A DNA stretch of 64,000 nt, taken from Chaunax sp. Z400 (Eukaryota > Chordata > Actinopteri > Lophiiformes > Chaunacidae). The notes beneath the pieces were generated by a model, which was not told the DNA's origin, searched no databases, and was given only the letters and a program-made list of their open reading frames with translations. The position numbers and the translations under genes were made by a program. Shown here one piece after another: positions 25,101 through 36,952 of this stretch. How positions within the stretch are numbered: position 1 is the first letter of the stretch; each line of letters begins with the position of its first letter. The stretch spans positions 13,612,839 through 13,676,838 of the forward strand of contig CM075189.1 of NCBI GenBank assembly GCA_037577475.1, written 5' to 3'.

Positions 25101-25380
25101 TGGTCATTATTAAGTTAATTTCTCTTCTGTTTCCCTTTAGCCCACCTGTCAAGACTGCGCCTCACATCCGAAGGAAAATGCCCAAGAGTTTTTTAACAGG
25201 CTGGAGTCTCTTATTCAAAAGGTACGAGTATGTTTGTTTTATTGTAGCATAAGGATCGTCTGAAAATCTCTAGCACTACATGTCAGTAATGTTGTAAAGA
25301 CATTACTATGTGAATAATGACTGAAAATGCATTATAAATATTTTCCTCTTTAGGGCATAGACAGACTGAGCATGAACTGA
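22109..25380 (+). CDS. il21: Interleukin-21, six exons
   Basis: IL-21 is a secreted four-helix cytokine of activated CD4 T cells; it signals through IL-21R and the common gamma chain to B, T and NK cells. Exons, all phase 0: 22109-22255 (signal peptide with the hydrophobic core VAFCVFAVCCCCLA, and helix A with LQEVLRQLNVV), 22350-22391, 24744-24857 (CCCLSALECFRASLQVQ, then one glycosylation sequon NTT), 24969-25001, 25141-25221 and 25354-25380. Total 147 residues. The last large exon has the C-x-x-C and EFFNRLESLIQK text that parallels the CDSYEKKPPKEFLERFKSLLQK region of mammalian IL-21. A second ATG follows directly at 22112. Gene order (cetn4-il21-il2) and strand match other vertebrates. 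A 2.35-kb second intron holds repeats. IL-15-like genes are the alternative, but synteny and the C-terminus favour IL-21. Confidence 0.92.
22392..24743 (+). other. il21: il21 intron 2
   Basis: The long second intron. It is AT-rich. At about 24050-24440 is an interspersed-repeat-like stretch with two related pieces, CTTTATCCGGATCT near 24167 and CTTTATCCAGATCC near 24412. The open frame of 80 codons on the minus strand across that stretch is part of the repeat, not a gene. Confidence 0.5.
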
Positions 25381-25726
25381 GAAGAGGCCAAGATCTACTT
25401 GTGACCAAGAACTGAATGTATAGAAGACACTACGCTGAAAGATGTCAAAGCCCTCTGAATATTTAACGATGCCTTATTTAATATTTATTTAGATAGTGGT
25501 GGAGGCCACACAAGCTATGAAGGAGGTCATCTCCTGCTGCTTTGCTGCCCCCTAGTGGAATTTTGAATTTTTCTTTTCCCTTTTACTAAAAAGTGAAAGT
25601 TAATTTATTTTTTTGCACTTCTCAAAGAATATAAAGTGTATATATAATGATATGTATACCATGTATGACATGCTTTAGTACAGGAATTATTTTATTGAAA
25701 CATTTCTACCATTTGAAGATATTAAA
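25381..25726 (+). promoter_or_regulatory. il21: il21 3' UTR with AU-rich motifs and ATTAAA signal
   Basis: The 3' UTR contains AU-rich pentamers (ATTTA), clustered at about 25475-25500 (TTATTTAATATTTATTTAG) with another at 25602. Such elements speed mRNA decay of cytokine transcripts. A variant polyadenylation signal ATTAAA is at 25721-25726; an AATAAA at about 26205 is an alternative. Confidence 0.55.
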
Positions 25727-25808
25727 TTGATTACGACACAGGTTTCTATTTGCTTGGTTTATTTTTGGGACACACACACACACTCATTTAAATATAAAGC
25801 GCGACAGG

Positions 25809-25968
25809 ACATATATATGTATATATACATATATATATATATACATATATATATGAATATATATGTATATATACATATATATACATATATATATACATAT
25901 ATATATGAATATATATGTATATATACATATATATATATGTATATGTATATATACATATATATATATAA
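25809..25968. repeat. (AT)n/(GTATATAC)n palindromic microsatellite
   Basis: About 160 bp built of AT, GTAT and ATAC units. An internal segment with GAATATATATGTATATATAC occurs twice, about 58 bp apart. It is self-complementary and could extrude as a cruciform. Frames read through it on both strands as Tyr/Ile repeats are artefacts. Confidence 0.95.
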
Positions 25969-26311
25969 AGCACTTTTTTACATGTAACTGATGTTGTCGT
26001 TGATATTTAGCCACACAGAGCAGAGACAAGTGTTTTCCAGTCATTTGTAAAGAGATTAAATGAGAAGATCCACTGTTATCCATTTCCAACAGTAGGTAGC
26101 AACGTGAACACTTCCAGCTGGTAGTACACACCATGAGAGCAAAGTTGTATGTAATATTTGTTTTTTACATTTAAAACATGTTATGGGGTTTGCAACTAAG
26201 TGCTTGAATAAAGCAACTACTGCCTATTTTAGATTTTTTTTATTCTGCTCTGTGTTATTGCTGAAAAAGTATCATAGAAAAGTAACATTCCTGATTTATG
26301 CTTTGTATGTT

Positions 26312-26438
26312 ATGGAGCATCAGGACCCCCTCAGGTCAATGTGGGACAGGTTTAATCAGTGTTCCCTGGGTCAAAACCAAGAAAGGTGAAGCAGCTTTAA
26401 TTTCTCTGCTCCCCACCTGTGGAGCAAGCTTCCTGGCT
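26312..26438 (+). mobile_element. LINE ORF2 C-terminal fragment
   Basis: Allowing one frameshift, the translation reads like the C-terminal end of an L2/CR1-like reverse transcriptase: GLISVPWVKTKKGEAA, then SAPHLWSKLPG-type text (AGCTTTAATTTCTCTGCTCC and onward). It is cut off at the boundary with the Tc1-type element that follows. Confidence 0.6.
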
Positions 26439-26439
26439 A

Positions 26440-27080
26440 AAGAGGGAAAGGACCATCCAGATTGCTGCCAATGCAAAGTTAAAAAAATCAGCATCTGTGA
26501 TGGTATGGGGGTGTTAGTGCTCATGGCATGGGTAACCTGCACATCTGTAAAGGCAACATTAATGCTGAAAGGTATACAGGTTTTAGATCAACATGCTGCC
26601 ATCCGGACAACATCTTTATTAGGTACGGCCCTGATGATTCCAGCAAGACAATGAAGCCACATTCTGCTGCCTTACAACAGCGTGGCTTCAGAGTCAAAGA
26701 GTCTAGACTGGTCTGTCTGCAGTCCAGACCTGTCCCCCATTGAAAATGTGTGGCGAACTATGAAGCACAAAAGACAACAAAGGAGATCTTGGACTGTTGA
26801 GCGACTGAAGAATGGGACAGAATTCCACTTTAATGTCCTCTTCCCAAACATTTATAGTTAAAAGAAAAGGTGATGCAACAGTAAACACAAACCCATCCCA
26901 ATTTGTTTTGAAACATGTTGCAGAAATCAAATTTATTATGTATTTATATTTCTAAAAAAAAACAAGACATTTGATCGGTTTGAACATTAAATATCTTGTA
27001 TTTGTATTGCATTCAATTGCATTTACGTTGTTCTTGTTTTTTTACATTTGACAACTTTATTTTTTGGACTTGGGGTTGTA
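26440..27080 (+). mobile_element. Tc1/mariner element, 5'-truncated, decayed transposase
   Basis: Degenerate transposase text runs across several frames: ASVMVWGC.S.HGMGNLHI near 26497-26550, then GPDDSSKTMKPHSAALQQRG near 26630-26690, then SPDLSPIENVWRTMKHK at about 26720-26772, the region around the last catalytic acid of the DDE domain. The right end at 27050-27080 (ACTTTATTTTTTGGACTTGG then GGTTGTA) matches the usual inverted repeat of this family next to a TA. No left inverted repeat is seen. Several stops and indels make it inactive. Confidence 0.8.
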
Positions 27081-27433
27081 TATTGTAGGTGTTATTGTCG
27101 ATCTAACTAAAAAACATGAATTCAGGCTGGTGTCACCTGCGGGAGAAACTCTGGTGACAAAACCACCACAAAAACATGTTCAAACAACTCTCACAATGAC
27201 AGGTGTACACGTTTTCAAGCAGGTGTCCCATCTAACACCACTGTGGTGGACTTCCCACGTAAAAGGGGATTTCAGCTAAACAAACAAACACTTCAAATCT
27301 TACCAAGATGTATTTCCCACCTGTGAAAAAAAAACAAATCTTGTAACACCTGTGTTGACTTAACCCACTAGATAAACTACTGCCAAAGAAGAAAAGGCAG
27401 AATGTCAAGGAGTCATCATTTGTACTTCCTCGT
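27081..27433. other. Intergenic; nothing recognised
   Basis: Short unique-looking spacer between the Tc1 end and the 98-bp duplication; no gene features. Confidence 0.5.
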
Positions 27434-27629
27434 TGGCAGACTAGTTGCCCCTCTACATCCACAACACCTAAACACACTTCTTCCCAACTGTTATTTCACA
27501 GCCTACATGTCCCCCCATGTCTGGGTATTAATGGCAGACTAGTTGCCCCTCTACATCCACAACACCTAAACACACTTCTTCCCAACTGTTATTTCACAGC
27601 CTACATGTCCCCCCATGTCTGGGTATTAA
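27434..27629. repeat. 98-bp perfect tandem duplication
   Basis: The 98-bp unit starting TGGCAGACTAGTTGCCCCTC occurs twice head to tail (27434-27531 and 27532-27629). I see no differences between the copies, which implies a recent duplication or an assembly duplication. Confidence 0.95.
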
Positions 27630-28969
27630 TGTGCAAATGCAAATAATAGCATTATAGGGGTGCAGGAGAGCCTTGCATGTTTTTTTTTAGAAATGAAACA
27701 TGAGGATAAGAAATTGGAAATTGTTCACACTTCAAGGTGCGCCTGGATCGGTCAATCAATTGCTTGTTGATTCTTAATTCTTTATCAGGATCCCCATTAG
27801 CTTCCACAAAGTGGTCGCTAGTCTTCCTGGGGTCCGATGAAAACAATCAAAAAGCTTTAACAAATTAAAACAGTAAAAACAGTTGACAGTCTGGAAGAAT
27901 CGGACAAGACGAAACTAAAATCTGGTTTCTATCTGTCTAATCCCAATAGGGAGCATATTCCAAGTATAAGAAGGTCTATGAAGAACGGTTCTAATCATGC
28001 AGCTTGTTTGTGGTCTTGGCACCATCAAAAAAAAACACAGTTCACCTGACGTGTTTTATACCCCTAACAAAAACCTGAGTATATGCTAGTTTATCACAAA
28101 AGAAATGTAGAGCATTATTCCAAACAACTCTCTGCATAAAAAGCAGAAGACAGTATTGTAATTTTTGATATAGCTTAACATAATTTTTCACTTTGCAATT
28201 CGCTCTGATTCACTGAAATGCTTAATTTTGATCATGGCCTTTTTATCACTAATGGAAGTGCTTCTTTCAAGGACACATATTCAAATTTTAACCTGCCCCG
28301 GAGCAGATCGTGGTCAGGATAACAGATCAAAACATGCCTGTGGATCTTGTGGAGCGAATCGTGGGAGGTGAACTGCCGCGTAGGAGGGGAACCTCCGGTC
28401 TCATTCATTTTTTTCCCCACTGTTGGCTCCAGGCAATGTCAAATCCATTTCATTGTGCTTATTAATGAAAATATCATCCTGCCACAGACTGATTTAGGCC
28501 CTAAAAACCTGTACTTGTACTTATAAGATAGGAAAGCACTGATTTAAATAATATCTTTATATTTATTTTTCATTATCTCCAGAGTCTGTTTGACACCGTC
28601 CGGGTTGCATAAAACACACACCAGGACAATACATCCAAGCAGCACATTAATTTATTGGAATACATAAATTATTCTAGTCAGATCTGCACATATCCTGATG
28701 ATGGGGCAGCAATACTTTACATACATACATTAGATTGACGACATTAGATCAGATACTATCTATATATGTCTAACTAAGTATGTGCTCAGCTAGATAGTCT
28801 CTGTGCTTTTAAGGAAATCATTTTCCAAGAATTAACTGAAACTATTTCATATATGACACCTTCATCAAGCCCACTACACGACATACCTACCAAATTCTTA
28901 ATAGAGATTCAACATATCGTAGCCCCATGCCTCCTCTCAATCATCAACAGCTCTGTTTTCTGGATCCTG
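27630..28969. other. Intergenic; one repeat fragment at about 27765-28030
   Basis: The stretch TTATCAGGATCCCCATTAGC and CTAGTCTTCCTGGGGTCC resembles a common fish interspersed repeat read through to about 28030. The rest is AT-rich spacer without gene features. Confidence 0.45.
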
Positions 28970-30322
28970 ATTATTTAAAGACTGCTAATGTCCAGCGTCT
29001 TCTTAAAAAACCTGGTTCTGACCCCTCTGTCCATAGCGACTATAGACTGATAAGCCATGCAAATCGTTTCAACACAACTGTTGGAGGTTTTGATCGATAA
29101 CAACACAGCACAGAGACTGCACTTGTAAGAGTTATTAGTAATAGCCTGATGGCTGATGAAGGCAGGTGAATGCTCGGTACTGGTTCTGCTTGACCTTAGT
29201 CAAGTCAACTCAATTTTATTTGTAAAGCACCATATGACACCAAAAGTTACCTTAAGGCACTTTCTAGAAAGAGCAGGTCAAGATCATACTCTTTATTCTA
29301 CAGAGACTCAACAATCCTCCAAGAGCAAGCAGTTGGCGACAATTATTTTGGGACAATATTTTGGGACCATTTTGGGTCAAATTCTAACAGCATGATATTT
29401 CAATTCATTACTACACAGATAATACCAAGCTGTATTTGTCCTGAATACTATTTGAATCAGATAAGCTATCTTCCCTGTATGACTACCTATAGTTGAGGAT
29501 TATATGGAAGCAAATGTTCTTCTTCTTAACTCCTCCAAAACAGAAATCATTACAGGGCCCGAGCTCAGAACACCATTCAACTGAACTGAGTCCAATGTTA
29601 AAAGGCTAGCTCAGTCACGTTATTTCCACTTGAGGAATACAGAAAATCCAGAATTACATCATATCTCTTTTTTGACGATCTTCAAAGAGTGATTCATGTT
29701 TTTAATTACTTTCTGTATGGATTATTGTAATAATGTGTTTACATGTCTTGGCCAAAAAATTATGGCACGCCTTCAGGGGGTTCAACATGGAGCATCAGAC
29801 TTTTATTTAATCCTTCCTTCACTGGCTGTCTGCTTTAGAATTTATTTTAAAATATTTTTCTTGACTTTTAAGGCTCTGCATTGTTTGGCACCGAGCAACT
29901 TGGCTGAGTTTCTAGATCAAGCCTGTAGCTTCTGATAAGGTCCTGTTAGTTATCCCCGGGTAAAAGCTGAACACCAAGGGTGACAGAGCTTTAGCTGTTT
30001 GGGCCCAAACCCTTTGGAAAAGCTTACCTGAGGAACTGCTGGATTTTAAATCATCTCTCAAAAGTCACTTTTACCTCATGGCCTTTGCATAGTTTATAAT
30101 CATTAATTTATTCAATCTGAACCTAATTTTAGCGGTTATTTCACAATCTACTTTCAATTGGTTTATGTGTCATTTTATTAATTATATGAATTCTATTATT
30201 TGTTTGGTTTTATTTCATTTTATTTGTTGACAATGAATTCTTTTGTCATTCTTTATGAAGCATTTTGTAATTGCTGTTTTGAGAGGTTCTACAGTATATA
30301 AATAAAGTTATTGTATTATTAA
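28970..30322 (+). mobile_element. L2/CR1-like non-LTR retrotransposon, decayed, with a nested insertion
   Basis: Plus-strand reverse-transcriptase text with many stops and shifts. RLLKKPGSDPSVHSDYRLIS is near 28990-29060. TETALVRVISNSLMADEG then LVLLDLS is near 29105-29200. The catalytic YADD block is decayed to YTDN (YYTDNTKLYLS) near 29409. LNSSKTEI is near 29530, MDYCNNVFTCLGQKIMARLQ near 29716, and VWAQTLWKSLPEELLDFKSS near 30000. It ends in the typical tail with AATAAAGTTATTGTATTATT at 30300-30322. The piece at about 29195-29395, starting CAACTCAATTTTATTTGTAA, splits the frame between two RT blocks and looks like a later repeat insertion. Confidence 0.85.
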
Positions 30323-31879
30323 AACTTTAAAAATTTGCAAATTCACACAATAACCTTTTTTTTGGCGAGCTCTTTCCTGCATTTGTCAGCTACAAACGTG
30401 TTACTTTTAGCTTGGATTGTGAGTTTTACAACTTCTTATTGGTCTAATATTATACCTTGCTTGTTTGTAAAATATTACAGTATGTTGCCTGTAGACTTGT
30501 GTTGTGTGAATGTTTGCCATTGATCATTTGCGGCAAAGAAAATATACTAAATATCATATATTTAGATATGTCAATACTATATAGGTTTATCAACTTTATA
30601 ACCATCTCTCTGTGACTGCTTAGTGAGATTGACTGTTAGGCTTAGTGAAGCCAGATAAGGGACAGATATCCTGGTTATATTTAACTTGCTTTGTAGTTCA
30701 GGCCTCTGATCTGAAGCATATTGATCCTTTGCAAACCTTGCTTTGTTTTGATCAAAGAAATATCATGATGGTATAGTATTCTGTCATTGCAGTTTGATGC
30801 ATCACCTTGTTTACTGACACAATGACCACTGATGACCATCAAGCAAACAAGGCAGCTGTATTGTACAGAAGAGTATGAGCTGTGTACTCGACAAATGTCT
30901 TTGTGAGAGGACAGTCAGTTGTTTTTGCTAATCCCTCTTTGTATCTGTGGAAATGCACAGAAGGCAATGGGGCTTTCCACATTGGCTGGCACAAACCATG
31001 TAATAAATGCAATAAGAGAACTTAGGAAAAACAAGGGGGGAAAGCAATGATGACACCCTGTTCTCCAAATTTGGTGTTTTTGGCTCTAGTGTGTTTCCTG
31101 TGTTTTCTTTGAGAGCCTGTTCAGATAAATGTAGAGACATGTACAGATAAATGTCCAACAAGAGGAAGTGACAAAACGATATATCAATGAAAACACCGGT
31201 GAAATATTTGTCTTTAGGTTCTCTCTCCCACATTCGCCCTCATGGTGACTCATTTCATGTAACGGCAAAGCCAAACACTCGACTGTTACTGAAGCTCTCA
31301 GATGAGTCGAACCAAAAACGTGACAGTGAAAATAAATGGCTCTTCTTCATAAGGTGAATTTATATTATCAAACTGTGATTAATCCTATACTATAATGGTA
31401 GGGGGGGAATGAACAGAAGAAGACAATTGAAATTATTTTGAATTGATCAACAGCTAACATGTCATGATGGGGACAGTCCTAGGCACAATGCAGTAAATAT
31501 AAAACAATTAAAGCTGACTCAAACAAAACACTAACTCAGCAAACCCACTACCTGAGTCTGACACTATGCTGTTGTGGCCTGTGGTAGACAAGCCTCCACC
31601 CTCTCCACTGATATCACGGCTTTCACGGAAACCTAAGACTTTCTTTCCTCTCTCTCTCTTTCTGACTAGTAAAACGTAGTGAGAGCAGTGACATTTAATT
31701 TGTGGGACATGAAGTAAATTTGTTTTGACCAGTGCATTACTGAGATGATGTCACCCACGCATACAACGTCATAATAAGTGAAACGTGGACTTCTGCAAAG
31801 GCCAACACAACACACATCGCTCAACCACCTCAAAGGATCCTCTCATCAGCTATCAAAGAGAGGAAGGTCTGAACCTCCT
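30323..31879. other. Intergenic; nothing recognised
   Basis: AT-rich spacer. The longest open frame (31233-30928, minus) has no family resemblance. Confidence 0.55.
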
Positions 31880-32245
31880 AAATATAGAGTAGCTGTCGCT
31901 GCAGTAACGATTCTCTCTGACTAATAAGTGGTCTCTCTCTACATTTATGAGTAGGCTTAGAACTTTCCTTTTTGATAGAGCTTATAGTTAAAGCTGGCTT
32001 AGGCTAGTCCTTAGCTATGCTGCTATAGGCTTCGACTGCTGGGGGACTTCCAAAGATGCACTGAGCTCCTCTCTCCTCCTCTCCCTCTCCTTCTCTATGC
32101 AGTCATGTCTCATTAATGCATGTTACTAACTTGACTTCTTCCCCAGAGTCTTTGTGCTTTCTCATCCCACAGGTTACTGTGGACTGTGATTGGATCTACT
32201 ACTGCTGAGGTCCTGGTTGACGCCCACTAATATTATCATAGGTCA
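31880..32245 (+). mobile_element. LINE 3'-end fragment
   Basis: The translation FMSRLRTFLFDRAYS followed by a stop (around 31945-31990) is the usual C-terminus of a fish LINE reverse transcriptase. The downstream text, including GACTGCTGGGGGACTTCC and GAGTCTTTGTGCTTTCTCAT, is its 3' UTR. Only this end is present. Confidence 0.7.
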
Positions 32246-35100
32246 AAGCAGAAGTGATCCTCAGCTCAGGGATGAGTCGGGATTTGCTCGATGGGAAAAA
32301 AATGAATTCAAGTTCACGAACATGAAAAGCATGATTCATATCCTGTTGATGTTGTACCTGAGGAAAAAAATGACTCAGGACCTTTTCCGAACCGTGAAGC
32401 CTGCACCAGGGAAGAAACAAAGGGGTCGCAAAGGGCCACTGGTAGCTGTGTTTGGTTCAGCACTTATCTCCACCATCTTAAACTATCAAACTCCGCCCCA
32501 AGAATGTGCCATTGTCATTTAGGAGACATTGGTTGATGATAGAGCCTGACACAGAAGTTTCTTGAGCTTTTGCAACAATAACTCCGAGAAAGTAGGAGGA
32601 AGGCAGGAGATGATTGTTATGACAAATTTCAAGTAGACATTTAATATATTTTAATAAATTTGTTAATATTAAAGTGTATACAGAACTTCATCCTCTCAGA
32701 GTTTCCAAGCAGTGTCATTGTTGCCGTTACTGTAGTATAAAATCTGATGATGATCCATGATACCATAAACATTTGCTTATAACCAGTGTTATTAAAACAA
32801 AAGGAGAACCTCAGATGCACATCTCCATTAATTCTAGACTGCCTGACAGACAGCACAGAGGGAACCACTGACACACACAGCAGAGAAAATAGCATAAGTG
32901 AGGCAGATATCACTGATGTCCCAAAAACATTTTGAAAAAAAAAAGAAGTAAAATCAGTCCCTTGGGACAATTTTGGATATCCAAAAAACCAACAAGGATT
33001 TGTCCTTGAGGACGTGAAACCAGTTTGTAAAAAATCAGATGGAAATGGTGCAAGGCTGCCAGCCTGACTGAATCATCAGTCAGTTTTCATTTTCCCAGGA
33101 GAATTCATGCCTGTAGGCAGACAAAATTGCATAATGGAAAAGTGTACAGGGAGCCAAGAGTATATATAGCTCCTGGTTTGTGCAATCATTACATTGTGCA
33201 ATAACGCGTAGTAGCAAAAAACTGGTCTAATTCCAGTTATGTTATAAAGCACATTTAATAGAAATAATGCAGCTCTAGGGGTTTACAATACAAAGAAAAA
33301 AAATGGTTAAACCAATAAAGAGAAGCAAAAAGAAAAATCAGCAATAGAAATTCTGAATATAGGTACTGCACTAGGAATATTAAAAATGAATGGTATTTCA
33401 GTGTGGGGCAAACAATAGCATATTCAACTTTCTTAAGATAGTGGTCAACATATTATGTCAACATTTTGATATGGAACTACTCTGATTCAAAATGATGCAG
33501 TGGGTGGAGTTTAGCTCTGTCCTGAGAGTGAAGGTTTTCTTTATTATGAAAAGCTAATCATAAGTGTAGGCAAGGGTTTTGCACAAAGACATGGAAACAG
33601 AAGAGATGCCCCCACATAGTGACAAATTCCATGGATAGAAATTCCCCCACCTCCTTTGCTCACGTCAAAATCCTGTGACATTCATTTTTTGACTCCAAAA
33701 GAAACCTCTAAACAGAAACCTAACCTGTGAAATACTCTAGATAATGGCAATGACCAATGTGACATGTATAATAAACAAAGGTTGTTAGCAGTGCAGCATG
33801 TGTAATCTGGGACTCGTGAGGGGAATCCCACGAGGTCACAGGCGTAGGAGAAACCATTCACTTCTGATGAGAGTGTGATGAACACGCTCACTGTAACACA
33901 ATATTTACTTTTACTTATTTTACGGTTTACTCATTATTCTTACTGGAACTCAAATAAATAAATAGACAAATAGACAAACAAACAAACAAATAAATAAATA
34001 AATAGATACAAGAGCCATCAGGAGATGGCATATCTCTGGCTTCCGACAAATAGAACTTAGTGTATTTCCATGAATACGAGCTTTTTCAGTTTAGCAGTCA
34101 GTTGGAAATAAATATCAAAACTGTGAAAACTAAAAGAAGACATTTTGCATCAGAGCTAGTATACACATGCACAAATTGTTATAGAAAGAATACACAGTTT
34201 ACAAGATGTGCTTCAAAAAAAAAGAACCACACTCTTTTCTTAAGATCAGGTAAAAGTTGTTGTAAAGGAAACATTTTAAAACAAATTAAAACATTTCTTA
34301 ATAGGATAACCACTCCTGCATGTAGCTGATGTACAATTTGTTTAAAATTAATGAAATAGTTTTAAAGTTATGCTCAGGACAAACACTCCACGCTCAAAAT
34401 AAGTTGAATATTTTTCCCCAAAATGAGGAAAATAAAAATGTTAAAAATCCCAAAACATGAAAATACACCACTCTTGCATACGTTTAATGTCTTAGCCAAG
34501 TTTCATGAAGAGTTATGCCCCAACCAAAGACAGACGGACAGAGCGACAGCTTTATTCCCCTGGAATATAATAGGATGATGATGATAACATGATCTCATTC
34601 CTAAAACATGAATTTCGGCCCAAACCACATTTACTTCTTTATCATCTGTTTTTGCATTTGTGTATCAGAACACTCTGACAGATCCTGTAAGATTTCTGCC
34701 GTTTAATCTTCAAAGGAAGCTGTCTGTTTTCTTCGGACTACAGTTCATTTACAGGTTACACTTGCAGGTTCTATGTACTCAAACCACACTAGACATGACG
34801 AGTTTGTGGTCCTACAAGCCACTGCTCTTCATGCTGAACTAAAATAAATGTTAACTATTTTTCTGAAGAAAAGAAACCAGACTCTTGGCATCAGCCATAA
34901 TGCTCACTTTGTCACTTATAAACTCATTAAAGCACCAGTCAATAAATAACTGTTAACATCAATAAAACAAATAATAGTATCTGTTCAAATGTGGACAAAC
35001 TGTTAAATTGCTCATTAACCACCATGAGGAAGGGGGCTCTACGTCCACTTGAGCTGTTCAGCTTTGGGTTTTTACCCTGTAGTTGATGAGGGAAAGGTTC
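32246..35100. other. Intergenic upstream of il2; simple repeats only
   Basis: No gene found. An (AAAT)/(AAAC) tract lies at about 33953-34010. A repeat-like stretch with AAGTTTCATGAAGAGTTATG lies at about 34460-34575. Confidence 0.55.
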
Positions 35101-35112
35101 TATGTGATCAAT

Positions 35113-35186
35113 AGGAAAAAAATAATGTTCCTACAAGAGCAGACCTTTACTTGCCCACTCACTTTTGTCATTTTCACCCTATAAAG
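35113..35186 (+). promoter_or_regulatory. il2: il2 proximal promoter: NFAT-like site and TATA box
   Basis: TATAAAG at 35180-35186 lies about 90 bp before the start codon. An NFAT-like GGAAAAAAA occurs at about 35114. The arrangement parallels that of il21 and fits an inducible T-cell cytokine gene; binding is inferred only. Confidence 0.5.
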
Positions 35187-35275
35187 ACGCTAAGAGGGCA
35201 CCACAAGTCACTGGTTAACAGCACTACCATCCATCTTCACAGGACGACTGCAATCAAGCTTTTCAAGAGTTTCAC

Positions 35276-36019
35276 ATGGAGAAGTGTTTCAGCATCGCTC
35301 TTGCTCTCTGGATGTTCCTCCTCATAGGATATCTTCAATCAAATCCTGTCTACCTCAAAAAGGCCAAATCTCACAGCTTGATGGACCTGGATGACCTGGG
35401 CTTCGACCTTCTAAACAGCGTCTCATGTGTAAGTTATTTCATTATTAAAGCGATGCAGTCTCATTTTAACCAATTTTAAGAAATCTGTAAATTTGGAAAA
35501 ACCTTTCAGCTGAAAGTGAATTGTGATTTTTGTCTTTTCTCCATTTTGTTGTAGAACAACGAGATTTTCACTTCTCCAACAAATGTGGAGGTAAGACATC
35601 ACAGCAGAGCAGGTTTAAGTTCTCATTTGGGATGCAGATCTGATTCCATTAAACTCTTCACTAACTCAAATGATTTCTGTATTTTCATCAGGGGAAATGC
35701 CTGACTGCTGCCCTGGAGCTGTTCATTGACGAGCTGGAACATGCCACAATGAAGTGTGATACAGTTCATCATATTAGACAGACTCAGGAGGTCTTGACTT
35801 TGCACTCTTTCCAACAAGTGAGTACTGACAGTGTTATAAAGTTATTTAAGATAAAAGTTCCTCACTGAAAAAGCTTGATCCGATGCTAAACCAGCCTTCC
35901 TTCCACAGACAGGCTGCAACTTCACCATGACAGTCCATAAGAAGTTTGCAGACTTTGTGGAGGCCACCAAGACATTTGTTCAACAGTTCAACGACTACCA
36001 ACAATTCCAGGAACAATGA
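35276..36019 (+). CDS. il2: Interleukin-2 family cytokine, first tandem copy
   Basis: A secreted four-helix cytokine of the IL-2 family, which acts on lymphocytes through IL-2R beta/common gamma receptors. Four phase-0 exons: 35276-35428 (signal peptide MEKCFSIALALWMFLLIGYL, then helix A), 35555-35590, 35692-35817 and 35909-36019; total 141 residues. The order of one long, one very short (12 codons) and two longer exons is that of vertebrate IL2. Mature-region cysteines are at about 51, 66, 85 and 108. The third exon carries KCLTAALELFIDELE, the conserved helix-start shared with the next copy (QCITAALNCFMTEL). The last exon has one sequon (NFT) and lacks the CxC motif of the other copy. Lying between il21 and adad1, as in mammals, identifies the locus as il2; which copy deserves the plain name is not certain. 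Confidence 0.85.
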
Positions 36020-36192
36020 ATCCACACTGACCCTACAGATGTTTCTTCCACTTTATTATTTAATATCACACACTAGACTAAAATGTGATTTTGTTAACAC
36101 TGCAAGAAGTACTAAACTACCTAAATATTTATTTTAATATTGAATTTATGTACCGCATCTGTGTGAACGATATGTGAAATTTTGTCAATAAA
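36020..36192 (+). terminator. il2: il2 3' UTR with AU-rich motifs and polyadenylation signal
   Basis: AATAAA at 36187-36192 lies 168 bp past the stop. ATTTA-type instability motifs sit near 36054-36063 and 36124-36136. The short 3' UTR fits a rapidly degraded cytokine mRNA. Confidence 0.65.
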
Positions 36193-36944
36193 ATGTGGAC
36201 AATTAATGATTTTGTCTTCATGGTTTGAATGCATTTATGCAAAGATGAAATATGATATGAGATATGTGGGCTTTCTAGGAATAGGTTTACACCAAGAAAA
36301 CCCCTAAATATAATTGAATGTAGCATTTAGCATTACTGAAAGTCATGGACAAGCATGAATGGATATATAACTTCCTTGATCTGAAGCCACAACAATCTAC
36401 TGTTTGTGCAGGGCAAAGTGTCGTCTATAATCAAATTTAAAGAACATATTAAGTGCCCTTTTACACTGATACACCTCATCAAGGTCGCAAGGTCACGTTT
36501 TTTTGAGCAGTCATTCAGTCATTCAGTTTATAGAGTGATGAAATTGAGATGATACAGCTCTGATGCAACTCAAGATGATGAAACTTTACAGCTCAGGCAA
36601 AGATAAAATGACAACTGCCCTCTGAAAGATACCTTTTCCCACTGTACTTCTGAACAGTGCAGGAGGAAGTGGAGGAAGCAATACACTGACACAAGGCAGA
36701 CATGGTGGGAAGACACAGACAAAAGAATGTAACAAGGAGGAAATGTGGAATGTATAGCAGCAATCACTGATGGTTGCAAAATGAAATGCACCTTGACCTT
36801 CAGGATGCACGTACAATATGCCCAACATGTAAACAAAGAGGCACATGCATATTCACCTGCTCAAGAAATCTACATATCAACACTGCTATTAGTGTAAGTC
36901 AATAAATTATATGTTTACACTGCTAGATTTTATACTTAATATTA
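36193..36944. other. Spacer between il2 and the hAT element
   Basis: No gene recognised. Open frames at 36836-36570 on the minus strand overlap each other and have no family features. Confidence 0.5.
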
Positions 36945-36952
36945 GTTATGAG

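Noticed and set aside
25727..26134. Tyr/Ile-repeat open frames on both strands
   Set aside because: Translation of the AT/GTAT microsatellite.
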